Shown: in pieces, positions 54,498-64,000 of the stretch | Layout of the letters: every line of letters begins with the position of its first letter | Numbering within the stretch: the first letter of the stretch is position 1 | Assembly: GCA_002778095.1 (NCBI GenBank) | Contig: PCDL01000022.1 | Span: 372,001 to 436,000, forward strand | Direction of reading: 5' to 3' | DNA length: 64,000 nucleotides | Origin: Fragosphaeria purpurea | Lineage: Eukaryota > Ascomycota > Sordariomycetes > Ophiostomatales > Ophiostomataceae | Notes under the pieces: model-generated | Told to the model about the DNA's origin: nothing | What the model saw: the letters and a program-made list of their open reading frames with translations, nothing else | Database searches by the model: none | Translations under genes and position numbers: made by a program

Positions 54498-55151
54498 GGT
54501 GCTCCATTGCCCCTCTTTCTTCTTCTCATCTCACTTTTTCCTCTCTCTGGGCTCTCTTTTTCTCACCAAATCACCCTATTTTTTTGAGGATTCCTATTCC
54601 GCGCAAAATTCTGCATCCCAAACGCACACCAAGTTTTATCATGACAACCAACCAAAGCTTAATATATTCCTCTTGTTGGAGGCTCAAGATTTGGGAGTTG
54701 GATCCCTGAGGCCTCATTTCTTCATAGTTATCGGTCATATTCATTCCCGTTTGGGGAAACCATCATTGGCCGGGCATCGTTCCTTGTGTTTCAACATCGA
54801 GACATAGCATACACAATTGCGCAAATGCGCACCCAAAATAAGTGAATTGACACAGAACCCACGCCAATTGCGACAAGCGGTTATTTGACCCAAAGTTTAG
54901 AGTGCTTTCTCTTCCTTATTCTTCAATTAAAGACATAAAATAATCAAACAAGTCAATCTAGAAAAAATACGAGGCCCATAGGGAGGTCTATATCCAGAAA
55001 AGTGTCTGAAGAGGAAGATTAGAAAGAGAAGCAGATAGTAAGACACAAGGCAAAAAAGAAAAAAGAATCTGTTTTTTCTTTTTTTTTTTCTTTCTTTTTT
55101 TTCTTTCTTATTCCCCCCCCAAAACGGCCTGTTCCGGTGCCGAAATCGGGC

Positions 55152-56495
55152 ATGTCTCGTGCAATAGACCCGGCGTCTCCGCCACAAACACCGATGACGG
55201 CGTCGCCGGTCAGCAACCGGAAGCCGATTGTTGAATCACTCGGCCACCGCAACCACATCCGTCGCCCACTATCGTCTTCACAAAACCCTGCGGACTCTAG
55301 CGGCCAACAATTACCGGGAAAGACTCGTTCCAACGGCATCCCGTTTCGGCCCAATAACCTTCGGCCGGACGAGTTGTCCCCGTGCTCGTCCGATTCGTCC
55401 GCTGTCATGAACGACGGCGGTAATGCTGAAGAGAAAGGCAGCGAGTACAACGATGACAACGATAACGATGATATCGACGAAGACAGCACGAATGTGGACG
55501 ACGATGGAAAATCAGAGTCCGAATCGGACGTGTCAGACAGCGACAGCCTTCCGCAGTCCTCAGGCTCGGAAGAGCAGTCGACCCCTTCAGCCACGTCAAG
55601 ACATGCGCCTGCGCAAAGGCACGTCGGCAATGCAAAATCCTCGCCCGTGCCGTCTTCGGTCCCTGCGGCCGACAGGAAAGCCGACATGGCGCAGCCAAAG
55701 GCCGGTGGTGCTCCGGCGACCGAAGCCGGCGGTCCGCCATCGGCGACGGGCTTCTTGTACGTCGAGGCCACGCTTATTATTGAAGAAATAAGCGACTACG
55801 ACAGCGACGACAGCCGTATCCAAATCCTGCGTCCCGATGCCATCGAAGAAGCCCTGTCGGAGCGTAGCCGGAGCCAGAGCCCGTCCAAAACCCAGGGCGC
55901 AGACAAGACGCGGCAGCCCAACCACCATCACCTCAACCGGCGGCGGCGGTCGTCCGTGTTGCAACAACCCACCATCCCCGAGATGGACCGCAGCGTCATG
56001 AGTGGCCTGAGAGGATTTTCGCTTCGAGCCGATTCCGACGGCGATTCCGACGAAGAAGCGTTGTTGGACGACGACGACTACGACGACGATGACGACAACG
56101 ACGAAAACGGGGACATCGACGAGGCGGCCTACAACCAGTTTCGTCTTCGGCAGCGCGAGGAGCGCCGCCACCGCCGCATGACCTCGGGCAGCATCGGCAA
56201 GCGCACCATCAGCGAGAGCATTGGCAGCGACAGCGACAACGAAGACTTGCGCACGCTGTTGTTGGACGCGAGCGAGGCAGGGTCGAGTGCACGCCGCCTG
56301 CGCCGCCGCATCGGCGACCGACACAGCCTGCAGTTCGCGGACCCGCCACCGCCGCGCATCGACGAGCTGGACGAGCCGGACACCACGGACAACGACGACG
56401 ACATTCGGGAGCTGACGCGCGACGGGGAGACGTTGGCCCGGGAGCTGCCGTACTACACCCTGGAGTATATCAGCATGGAAGTGGATTCACCCTGA
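55152..56495 (+). CDS. Unrecognised acidic protein with Asp/Ser-rich tracts
   Basis: I do not recognise this family. Single exon, 447 residues, starting at the first ATG of the frame (MSRAIDPASPPQTPM). Residues 80-140 and 290-320 are strongly acidic (NDDNDNDDIDEDSTNVDDD and LLDDDDYDDDDDNDENGD). Between them lie conserved-looking segments: ATGFLYVEATLIIEEISDYD near residues 197-220, IQILRPDAIEEALSERS, and RRRRSSVLQQPTIPEMDRSV. The C-terminus, residues 330-447, is less simple: AAYNQFRLRQREERRHRRMT, SDNEDLRTLLLDASEAGSSA, LARELPYYTLEYISMEV. There is no signal peptide or membrane segment. Composition suggests a nuclear, chromatin- or RNA-associated role, but that is only a guess. Its 3-kb pyrimidine-rich upstream region is unusual in this window. 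Confidence 0.7.
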   Translation: MSRAIDPASPPQTPMTASPVSNRKPIVESLGHRNHIRRPLSSSQNPADSSGQQLPGKTRSNGIPFRPNNLRPDELSPCSSDSSAVMNDGGNAEEKGSEYNDDNDNDDIDEDSTNVDDDGKSESESDVSDSDSLPQSSGSEEQSTPSATSRHAPAQRHVGNAKSSPVPSSVPAADRKADMAQPKAGGAPATEAGGPPSATGFLYVEATLIIEEISDYDSDDSRIQILRPDAIEEALSERSRSQSPSKTQGADKTRQPNHHHLNRRRRSSVLQQPTIPEMDRSVMSGLRGFSLRADSDGDSDEEALLDDDDYDDDDDNDENGDIDEAAYNQFRLRQREERRHRRMTSGSIGKRTISESIGSDSDNEDLRTLLLDASEAGSSARRLRRRIGDRHSLQFADPPPPRIDELDEPDTTDNDDDIRELTRDGETLARELPYYTLEYISMEVDSP

Positions 56496-57857
56496 AGACA
56501 AGAACAGCAACAAAACGGGGGCTTCTGTACTCTTGACGTTCAAAGATCCTCTTTCTTTTTTTCTGTTCACGAAAGCAACCTTTAAAGAAGGTTTGCGTAC
56601 ACCATCCAACACACAACCATTGCATGTTTTATCACCACTCCCCCCCCCATTGCGCATACATTACCCCCCTAACGTCTCTGTTACCGACTTTGTTGCTCTG
56701 CTTTCTGTTTTATCTGGCTTTCAGGAATTAGTTCGCAGCGTTTTTTTCCGTGTTTAGATTCTGGCGCGGAGGAACATAGAAAAGGGCGACGGCATAGAAT
56801 CTGGTTTTCTGGCTTCACGCCGGCAGCGATGTAGACTAGGTCACGGGCTGGTCCTCATTTGCCATGTCTATCTCTTTTGTGCTTTGCGTTCTTGTATCAT
56901 TAGAGGATACATTTTCCTGTGTTTCTCCTCTCCTTTCATTTTTTTTTGTTCTTCTATTTTCTCTTCTAGGTTACGTTTCACGATCAGGATACCTCATAGA
57001 TTTGGGTCATTGTTTTTTTTGACCACGGGACGCAACGGATGTTAGAGAACTTTTTATAAGCGATTTTATTTCACTTTTTTCACGCTTATTCTTTCTGTTT
57101 CGAGTGCTTTTGAACCATGAAGCAAAACGTATCTCACCCAAAGTAGTATTATTCAGATACGGAAGCATCTTTTCTTTTCTGGCGTCGTCGTTAATAGACT
57201 CGAAAAACCTAACCTCGCGTTTTACTCTTATTAATAGTAATGTTTCGCAGTGTCGAGCCTGTAAATAATGTAAAAAAAAACACAATGAAGCAGAAATGAG
57301 AAACAAGGTAGAAATTGTCAAAATACCGGCTGGGAACGAAAGTACTGCAAGACGTCTTGTTCATGGTATATATGTATAAATGCGTATATGCTTCTATCGA
57401 ATATTTAATAAAAGAGACCAATCGTGGCTTGACAATGTGGCGTTAAATTCCGCACTGGGACTTCTAACCCGTCAGTTGTTGCACACGCCAACCGCGTTGC
57501 TTCTACTTCACTACTGCTATCAAGTCATTCTTCTTACGTTCATCGTTTATTCTCTATTCATATACAATTCAAATCTTGGATGGGTTTACTTTCATGAGGA
57601 TGACCTAGGAAGAAAGAAACAAATTTTGTTTCGTTTTTCAACTTGCCCAAACCGAAAAGCGACCGCGATACACTTCCGACCCATTTTCCCTCCCATTTTC
57701 GAGACCATCGAACTCATACGCATCGCCCCATTTGCTTTATCGACGCTTTTGTCGGATTCGCGAGATTGGGTTGTGAAGCTTCTGTTGCTGGCCATTTCTG
57801 GGCCACAGCCAGGCGAAGGTTTGAAGGACGGTCGGCTTCCACAACCGGCGTTTCAAA
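56496..57857. other. Intergenic region before TAF12
   Basis: This holds the 3' end of the previous gene and the TAF12 promoter. The sequence is AT-rich at 56860-57430. A plus-strand frame from 57380 overlaps the TAF12 start out of frame and is not convincing. No gene is supported. Confidence 0.45.
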
Positions 57858-60628
57858 ATGAACCAAAGCCTTCCACAGCAAATGGCCGGGGGCCAAGGCA
57901 ACGGGCAGCCGGCAGGTGCTCCTGCTGCTAACGGTGCTGGCGGTGCAGCCGGTAATGCCGGCAATGTCGGGGTGCCCGTGCAACAGCAACAGATTATGTA
58001 CCAGCCGGAGCAGATGCGCAACATCAAGGAGTTGACGGCGCAGGAGAAAGTCAAGTACGAGAACGGGCTGCGCTCACTGTGGAACACGTTCAACGAATCG
58101 CCTGAAGGGTCCAACGAGAAGGAGAGCGCACGGCGGAAGATCCAGGATTTTGCGCCTGTCCTCGCGCGGAAGATCCGCGAGAGGCGCGCCATGGCCGTGC
58201 AAATGCAGCAGCAGAGACAGCAACAACAACTCCTGCAGCAGCAGCAGCAGCAGCAACAGCAGCAACAACAAGGTCAACTCGGCCAGCAAGGACCGCAGGG
58301 ACAGCAAGGATCACCAGTGCAGCAGCTGCCGCCAGGACAACAAGGAAAACCGGGACAGCAAGAGTTTGCTCAACAAGGCCAACAGCAGCAGATCCAGCAG
58401 TTTTCGCTTGCTAGTGCAGGGGGACCCGGTCCCGTACCAATCGTGGCAGCAGGCCGACCCGGCGTAGCCGGTTCGCCGCCTCCCGGCCCTCAGCAGCAAG
58501 CGCAGCCGAACCAGCCAGGCGCAGCGATGGCACCGGGACCGCAACAACCGCGCCCGCAACAGCAGCCAGCCAAGCTCCCGGACCATATTGTGCAGACCCT
58601 GAGCCAGCTGACGTACCACCCTACGCCCGCGCTGGTGGACAAACCGCCTGAAGTGATTGCAAAGTGGCAAGACGATGTTAAAAGCAAACTCGGTGTCTCG
58701 CTCACGCAAATCGAACTGGCGCGTAGTAACATGATGAAGCTGGACAACACTTTCAAGGCGCGCTCAGAAAGCGGCCAGATGACGGCTGAGGAGCAGAAGC
58801 CCTACAAAGACCGCCGGGATTACCTGCAGAAGATCTACGACGACGCCACGCGCTTTGTGACTAGCTACCGCAAGCAGCAAGAGCAAGCTAAAGCCTTGCT
58901 ACAGCAAAGGGCGCAGCAGCAGCAGCAGCAGCAGCAGGCGGGCGGTGTAATGAATGCCCAGGGGCAACAGCAGCAGCAACCGCAGCAGCCTCAGCAGCCG
59001 CAGCAGCAGCAACCGCAGCAACAGCGAGCAGGTATTCTCCAGCAACCGCAACAGCAGCAGCAAGGGGGCAAAGCAATCAAGACCGAACCGACCAATTTGC
59101 AGAACTTCCAAGCAAATATTAACGGGGCCATTGATGCGGCGAAAAAAGAGTCTCTTGCTGCGGGCGCCAGACGGGGATCGGCCAATGCGTCGATGAATCG
59201 CAACAACAGCAACGGCAATGCGGGCACCCCCCCTGTGGCAAACAAAGCTCCGCCTGGCACCATGCAGCAAACACCGATCCCGCCGCCCGTGATTCCTGCG
59301 GCCGCCATGCAGCAGGCCCCCAAACAGCAGCAGCGGCCGACCAAACAGGCCACCAAAACACCTGTGCGGCCCCCGCCTACGCCCATCAACACGACCATTG
59401 CAGCGCCCGGCAAAGCAGGCGGCCAAACAGCCTCCGGCACGTTGACTCCTTTCTCTGCAGCGGCGGGGGCTCCCGGGCGTGTCCAGACACCACACACGGC
59501 GGCGCCACTCAACCCGATGCCGCAGGCTTTGTCCCACCAAAAAGCGCTCGAGGAGGCGAACAAGCAGCACAGTGCGTCCTTCGGAAACGGCGCTGTCCCG
59601 TCGCCGCCGTCCGGCCACAATGTGCAGCCCATCGCGCCAGCCGGGGGCGCCGTCAACGGTGCTGCTGGTGCCGGTAATGCGGGGGCCGTCGGACCATCAC
59701 CGCAGCAGCAGCAGCAAATCCAACAGCAGCAAGCACAGCATCATCTACAGCAGCAGCAACAACTGGCTATGCAGCAGCAGCAGCAGCAACAACAGCAACA
59801 ACAACAGCTGCAGCAGCAGCAGCATCAGCAGCAGCAACAACAACAACAACAGCAAGCCCAGCATCAGTCACAAGTGCACCAGCAGCCGCAACAGCAGCAG
59901 CTGCAACATGCACACCCGCATCCGCAGGCGGCTAACGGCCAGCAGCCCATGTCAGCAGCGAGCAACGGCGCTTCGCATCCGGAGGCGCGGTTCACCAGTA
60001 AGATGGCGGCGGAGACGCGGCAGCCACCGAAACAGCTGTCGGAAAAGGCGGCGCAGATGCCCCAGCCGGTCGCGCTGGGCGGTGGTGTAGGCCCCGGACG
60101 GCCGACTTTGACGAGCGGTAGCGGTGTGGTGGGCGGCGTGCTCGGTCAGCCTGCGTTGGCTAAGGTGCCAGCGATCCAGATCGAGGGCGAAGGCGAGCGG
60201 GTGCTGAACAAGAAGAAATTGGACGAGCTGGTACGGCAGGTGTGCGGCGGCACGGCCGAAGGCCACGAAGGCAATCTCTTGCAACCGGAGGTTGAAGAGG
60301 TGTGTTTAAGGACCCTCTTTTTTTTCTTTTCTCTTTTGCGTCTCCCACCGATTGCTAATTCTTTCAGTCCGTGCTGAATCTGGCGGATTCGTTTGTTGAC
60401 AACGTGCTGCACGCGGCGTGCCGCAACGCCCGGGAGCGAGGCTCCAAGGTTTTGGAGATCCGCGACATCCAGCTGGTGCTGGAGCGCACGTACAACATCC
60501 GCATTCCGGGCTATTCTTCGGACGAGTTGCGGACGGTGCGAAAAGTGCAGCCATCGATGGCGTGGATCACCAAGATGAGCGTCATCCAAGCCGCCAAAGT
60601 GACGGCGGCCACCAAGAACGACTTGTAG
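57858..60628 (+). CDS. TAF12: TFIID/SAGA subunit Taf12
   Basis: A histone-fold subunit shared by TFIID and SAGA that pairs with Taf4 and Ada1. Exons are 57858-60299 and 60368-60628, giving 900 residues. Residues 1-100 contain a conserved helical segment (MRNIKELTAQEKVKYENGLR, then LWNTFNESPEGSNEKESARR). Three Gln-rich regions follow at about residues 116-185, 350-405 and 615-690. The region at 235-340 (LPDHIVQTLSQLTYHPTPAL; PYKDRRDYLQKIYDDATRFV) is likely folded. The histone fold occupies about 785-885: LNKKKLDELVRQVCGG, SVLNLADSFVDNVLHAACRN, SKVLEIRDIQLVLERTYNIR, IPGYSSDELR. The single 68-base intron cuts the fold early (PEVEE-SVLNLADSF). Length is typical of filamentous-fungal Taf12, far longer than the human protein. 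Strong identity. Confidence 0.93.
59702..59911 (+). repeat. CAG/CAA glutamine tract in TAF12
   Basis: A 210-base mixed CAG/CAA tract encodes the largest Gln-rich block of Taf12. Smaller similar tracts occur at about 58204-58272 and 58910-59060. Confidence 0.85.
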
Positions 60629-62296
60629 ATGGAGACCAACAGGGCACTCCACGTGAAGGAATGGCCTGGGCTTTCAATAGTCTTTTTATTTTTATTTTAT
60701 CTTTTATTTTTGGGTTGCTTGCCGTGATGCGGTTACGCATATGTTTTGCAGGCAAACGGGGCTGCGACGAGGGCACACAATAAGGAGCCGATCGGAGGAC
60801 AAGGGAAGGATCCATGGATTGCTTTTGTGTTTCATTATTTCTCTCTGTTTGATTTATGCTTGTTATCGTGTGGTCAGCTCTCTGAGTGCTTACGATATTG
60901 CCTTTGGTAGAGGGAAATAAAGCAAGCAATCAATAAACTCTACAACCGCTGGGGAGAAGGTGTCTGCATTTTGTTGACTCTATATTGACTTCTCATTTTT
61001 TTTCCTTGTTTCTTCCATTGTTTTTTTTTTCTATCCTTTTTTTTTCTTTTATTTTTATTTTTCTTTTTCGACTATCGACATGTGTATTGGATCCACAATT
61101 TTGTCATGGAATTTTGCAATTCCATGATGATTTACGTTGCTGACCATTAACATGCATCCATGCCGAACTGGGGCGCTTCGCTGAGTAATATGAACGAACA
61201 TGCATGGTCTTGCGCGGGACAAAGCTGGCGACAACTGCAGATCCTGCTAACGACCAAGGCAGCCATAGACCAACGTCACGCGAGGAGGCGCGCCTAATCA
61301 ACGGACGCCTGTGACCCAGCCAAAGGAATACGTGTGTACCCGTGACTTGCCCAGGCGCTTGTACCCACCGGCCAGCCAGCTGTAACCAATACGCGTCTTC
61401 GAAATCGCCCGGTTTCCCGTTTTCGTCTATGGGCGTCCATTGGGTTCGATATTGCTACTCCCCCTTCTATAACGGCAGCCAGTTGTTCGTATTTTGTAGG
61501 GCCCTTTCAGCGGGCTAGTACGCTAAAACAAACCGCTGGAGCACCAACCGTTTTTGCGTCCAGTGCACTCCCAGGTAACGTGTTCTAGTTTTTTTTTTTT
61601 GCCTTTTCCTTCTCCTTTCATCAGTTTCTGAACGTCGCTTCACTTTTCTCGTTATTCCCATCTTGGAACGTTTCATAGCTTCGCTACTGACGAAGAAGAG
61701 AAAAAAGGGCATCGAGCCAAAAAGCACGGACTGTGTCATCACCTGCATCCTTATTTTTGCGGATCCGACATAGCTCGGGCCCTGGGAAGAACAGTTTTAG
61801 CAGCAGCAGCAGCAGCAGCCGCCGCCGCCAGCGCCTGGAGAGCACCGTTTCCCTCCCTTCGGACTAACTAACCGTCAAGCAAAGCTTTTTTTTTTGCCCT
61901 CTCCTAACTTTCCGGATTCGCTTCAGCCGCGTTTCTTCTTTTCTTTACCAACGAAACCGCGATAAACATCAACTTTGACCATCGTTGAACTCTTCGCATA
62001 CTAATTCCTTTTTGTTTCTCGCCTTTTTCATCATCGATAGACCTACGGCGACGGTCGAACTCATCCGCGGATACACGAGAAAAGCGAGCAAAAACCCCAG
62101 GGCCCTTGGGAAACGCAAACACATCGAACGAGAAGCGCCAGCGCGGGTTCTGCCCAAGAAAAAACAGAAAAAAGCTCAATTTAGTGAAAAAAGGGAAGAT
62201 AACGCCGTGGATCGCTCGCCTTGCTCAACCTTTTTCCCCTCTTCCTTTTGTCCAGGTCAATCCTCCTTTCTCGAAAGATTCCACATACTCCCCACC
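60629..62296. other. Intergenic region between TAF12 and RPN3
   Basis: No gene is supported. The stretch contains a perfect 10-bp inverted repeat at 61104-61127, a CCAAT followed by ACGCGT at 61386-61396, a short CAG run at 61800-61820 and T-rich leader sequence before RPN3. An in-frame extension of RPN3 back to 61985 reads as low-complexity and is taken as leader. Confidence 0.45.
61104..61127. repeat. Perfect 10-bp inverted repeat with 4-base loop
   Basis: TCATGGAATT, loop TTGC, AATTCCATGA. It lies in the TAF12-RPN3 intergenic space, about 475 bases past the TAF12 stop and 1170 before RPN3. It could be a dimeric factor site or an RNA hairpin. Confidence 0.75.
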
Positions 62297-64000
62297 ATGC
62301 CGGGCAAAACACCTCACGGCAACGGCAAGGAGCCGGTCGAAAACGGCGGAATCCGGAACAATAAGGACGTCGAGATGAAGGATGAGGCGGCGCTGAAAGG
62401 CAAGAAGAAGGCCATCGGCGGCAGCAAGGACGGCGACGATGAAGTGACAGTCGTAGTGCCGCCAGCAAAAGCAGCGGGGCGGAAGCAGGGCGACGACGGG
62501 GATGTGGCCATGGCCGATGACGACGCGTCCGCAGAGAAGGACGATGGCGCCGTCAAGGTCGACCCGGTTGTGCAGACGTCAACAGGTTCGTTTTTAGTTT
62601 TTTTTTTTTGGCTGTCTTTCTGCTGTCTTTTTGTGCTTGTTGTGGTTGTTTCCTTTATTTTCTACCCCCTCGTTTGTTGAGGGCGTTGTGTTGACCAGAT
62701 TCAGACATCAAGAGCAATTTTGCTCTGCTAGACCGCGCCGTCGCGCTGTTTGACGCGCGCTTCTCTCTTCGTGCCCTGCGCTCCATCTCGTCTATCCGCA
62801 GCCGTCTGACTCCCGATATTCTTGCGCGCGTCATTGTCGAGACCTTTCCGACGGTCCCCCCGCCGAGCGCCGCCGTGGCGAAACAGCTTCTGGCCGCACT
62901 CGGCCGGGAAAACCTGCCGCTTGGCCGGCGGCCGGGCGGGCCCGAGATGGAGATTGACACACCAGCGGCAGCGAGCCTCACGCCGGCGGCTGCGTCGTCG
63001 ACACCATCCAAAGCCGGCAGTGCATCGCCGTCATCCGCCTCATCGTCCTCTTTTGCGTCTCCGAAGAAGGACGTCATCCCCGAGATCGACGTCTTCCTCG
63101 GCATCCTCATCCAGGTGTACTTGTTCGACTCGAAGCAGCTTCAACGCGGATTCGACTTTTCCCGCGTGCTGATCGACCGGATCAACGCCCTCAACCGCCG
63201 CACGCTCGACTCGCTCTCGGCCAAGGTATACTTCTACTACGCGCTTTTCAGCGAGCAGCTGGCTCCGCTGCCGCCGTCCCCGCAATCGCCGGTCGTCGCC
63301 ATCCGTCCGACGCTGCTGGGCGCGCTGCGCACCGCGGTGCTCCGCAAGGACGTCGACACCCAGGCCGCCGTCATTGTGCTGCTGCTGCGAAACTACCTCT
63401 CCACGTCGCACATCACACAAGCGGATCTGCTCGTCTCGCATACCCAGTTTCCGGAAAACGCGTCTAACAACCAAGTGGCCCGGTTCCTGTACTATCTGGG
63501 CCGCATCCGCGCCATCCAGCTGAGCTACACGGAGGCGCACGAGCACCTGACGGCCGCGACCCGCAAAGCGCCCTCCAGTCCGTCTGCGGTGGGCTTCGCG
63601 CAAACGGCCACCAAGCTGCTGCTCGTGGTCGAGCTGCTCATGGGCGACATCCCCGAGCGCGCCGTGTTCCGGCAACCCGCGTTGGAGCAGGCGCTGCACC
63701 CGTACTTCCTGCTGGTGCAGGCGGTGCGCGTCGGCAACCTCGAAGACTTTGAGACGACCATCGCCGACCACGCCGACGTATTCCGCAAGGACGGCACGTA
63801 CTCGCTGATCCTGCGCCTGCGCCAGAACGTGATCAAGACGGGCATCCGCCTCATGTCGCTGTCGTACAGCCGCATCTCCCTGCGCGACATTTGCATCCGC
63901 CTGCAGCTCGGTAGTGAGGAGTCGGCGGAGTACATTGTGGCCAAGGCCATTAGGGATGGCGTCATCGAGGCCACGCTGGACCGCGAGCACGGGTTCATGA
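62297..64000 (+). CDS. RPN3: 26S proteasome regulatory subunit Rpn3 (3'-truncated by window)
   Basis: A PCI-domain subunit of the 19S lid, equivalent to human PSMD3. Exons visible are 62297-62585 and 62699 to the window end, giving 529 complete codons. The N-terminal 96 residues are charged low complexity (VEMKDEAALKGKKKAIGG; acidic runs). The conserved part begins after the intron: DIKSNFALLDRAVALFDARF. Then come IPEIDVFLGILIQVYLFDSK, LIDRINALNRRTLDSLSAKV, YFYYALFSEQLAPLP, LLRNYLSTSHITQADLLVSH, ARFLYYLGRIRAIQLSYTEA, TKLLLVVELLMGDIPER and LEQALHPYFLLVQAVRVGNL. The PCI winged-helix portion is under way at the edge (YSRISLRDICIRLQL; AEYIVAKAIRDGVIEATLD). The stop and last part lie outside. Splice phase is consistent (T-G/DSD). 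Strong identity. Confidence 0.93.

Larger units (their letters stand above)
52116..55151. other. 3-kb intergenic region upstream of the acidic-protein gene
   Basis: The left end is the SPC34 promoter, with GACGCG near 52196 and 52213. No gene is supported in the rest. It contains a 17-base poly-C run at 53974-53990, a CT microsatellite at 54461-54497 and a T/C tract at 55070-55120 just before the next ATG. Much of it is probably a long leader on the plus strand. Confidence 0.5.

Noticed and set aside
57380..57931. 183-codon ORF overlapping the TAF12 start
   Set aside because: Out of frame with TAF12, ends shortly after its ATG, and has no domain features; it lies in the promoter and leader.
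61985..62296. In-frame N-terminal extension of RPN3
   Set aside because: The extension is T-rich leader sequence. The ATG at 62297 has a good context (CCACCATGC) and matches the expected start of the charged N-terminus.

Overview
The window is nuclear DNA of a filamentous ascomycete, most likely a Sordariomycete. The evidence is GC-rich, intron-poor genes with short GT-AG introns of about 57-190 bases, a complex I 21.3 kDa-type subunit, and fungal-only families: DASH Spc34, Fig1, the Bck1-type MAPKKK and a fungal steryl-glucosidase-like GH5. The genus is not determined. Nineteen protein-coding genes are supported. Eighteen appear complete and the last one (RPN3) runs off the right edge. I see no tRNA or rRNA gene, transposon, CRISPR array, phage element or secondary-metabolite cluster.

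Layout, left to right: an unrecognised four-exon small protein (+, 1364-2302); kinetochore MIS14/NSL1 (+, 3405-4241); a SEC14 lipid-transfer protein (-, 4883-6285); deubiquitinase UBP2 (-, 7713-12443); complex I NUO21.3 (+, 13619-14448); mismatch-repair MSH2 (-, 15268-18281), divergent from tRNA methyltransferase TRM10 (+, 18672-20093); a secreted GH93-like BNR protein (+, 20451-21709); primase PRI1 (-, 21918-23811); a GH5 glycolipid glucosidase (+, 24616-27268); the cell-wall-integrity MAPKKK BCK1/MCK1 (+, 28999-34989); a GH47 alpha-mannosidase (+, 37706-41236); FIG1 (-, 42786-43813); replication initiator SLD2 (-, 45667-47590), divergent from a RING/Topors-like protein (+, 48106-49533); a DsbA/FrnE-like protein (+, 50250-51019), convergent with DASH SPC34 (-, 51156-52115); an unrecognised acidic protein (+, 55152-56495); TAF12 (+, 57858-60628); and proteasome RPN3 (+, from 62297).

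Most of this is housekeeping. Five genes serve the chromosome cycle (MIS14, MSH2, PRI1, SLD2, SPC34). The three replication and repair genes among them each carry an ACGCGT (MluI cell-cycle box) 110-160 bases upstream of the ATG; at PRI1 it is doubled into a perfect 14-bp palindrome. This is the best candidate for hidden shared regulation in the window. BCK1, FIG1, the mannosidase and the GH5 enzyme relate to cell surface, mating and glycolipid biology.

Splicing carries several oddities: a GC-AG intron in MSH2, tandem 3' splice sites in PRI1, a stop-free in-frame intron in MIS14, and an intron that cuts the CxxC active site of the DsbA-like protein. Long intergenic stretches are mostly pyrimidine-rich leaders that point in the direction of transcription of the next gene. 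I found no clearly novel multi-gene system. Family names come from reading the proteins, not from searches.
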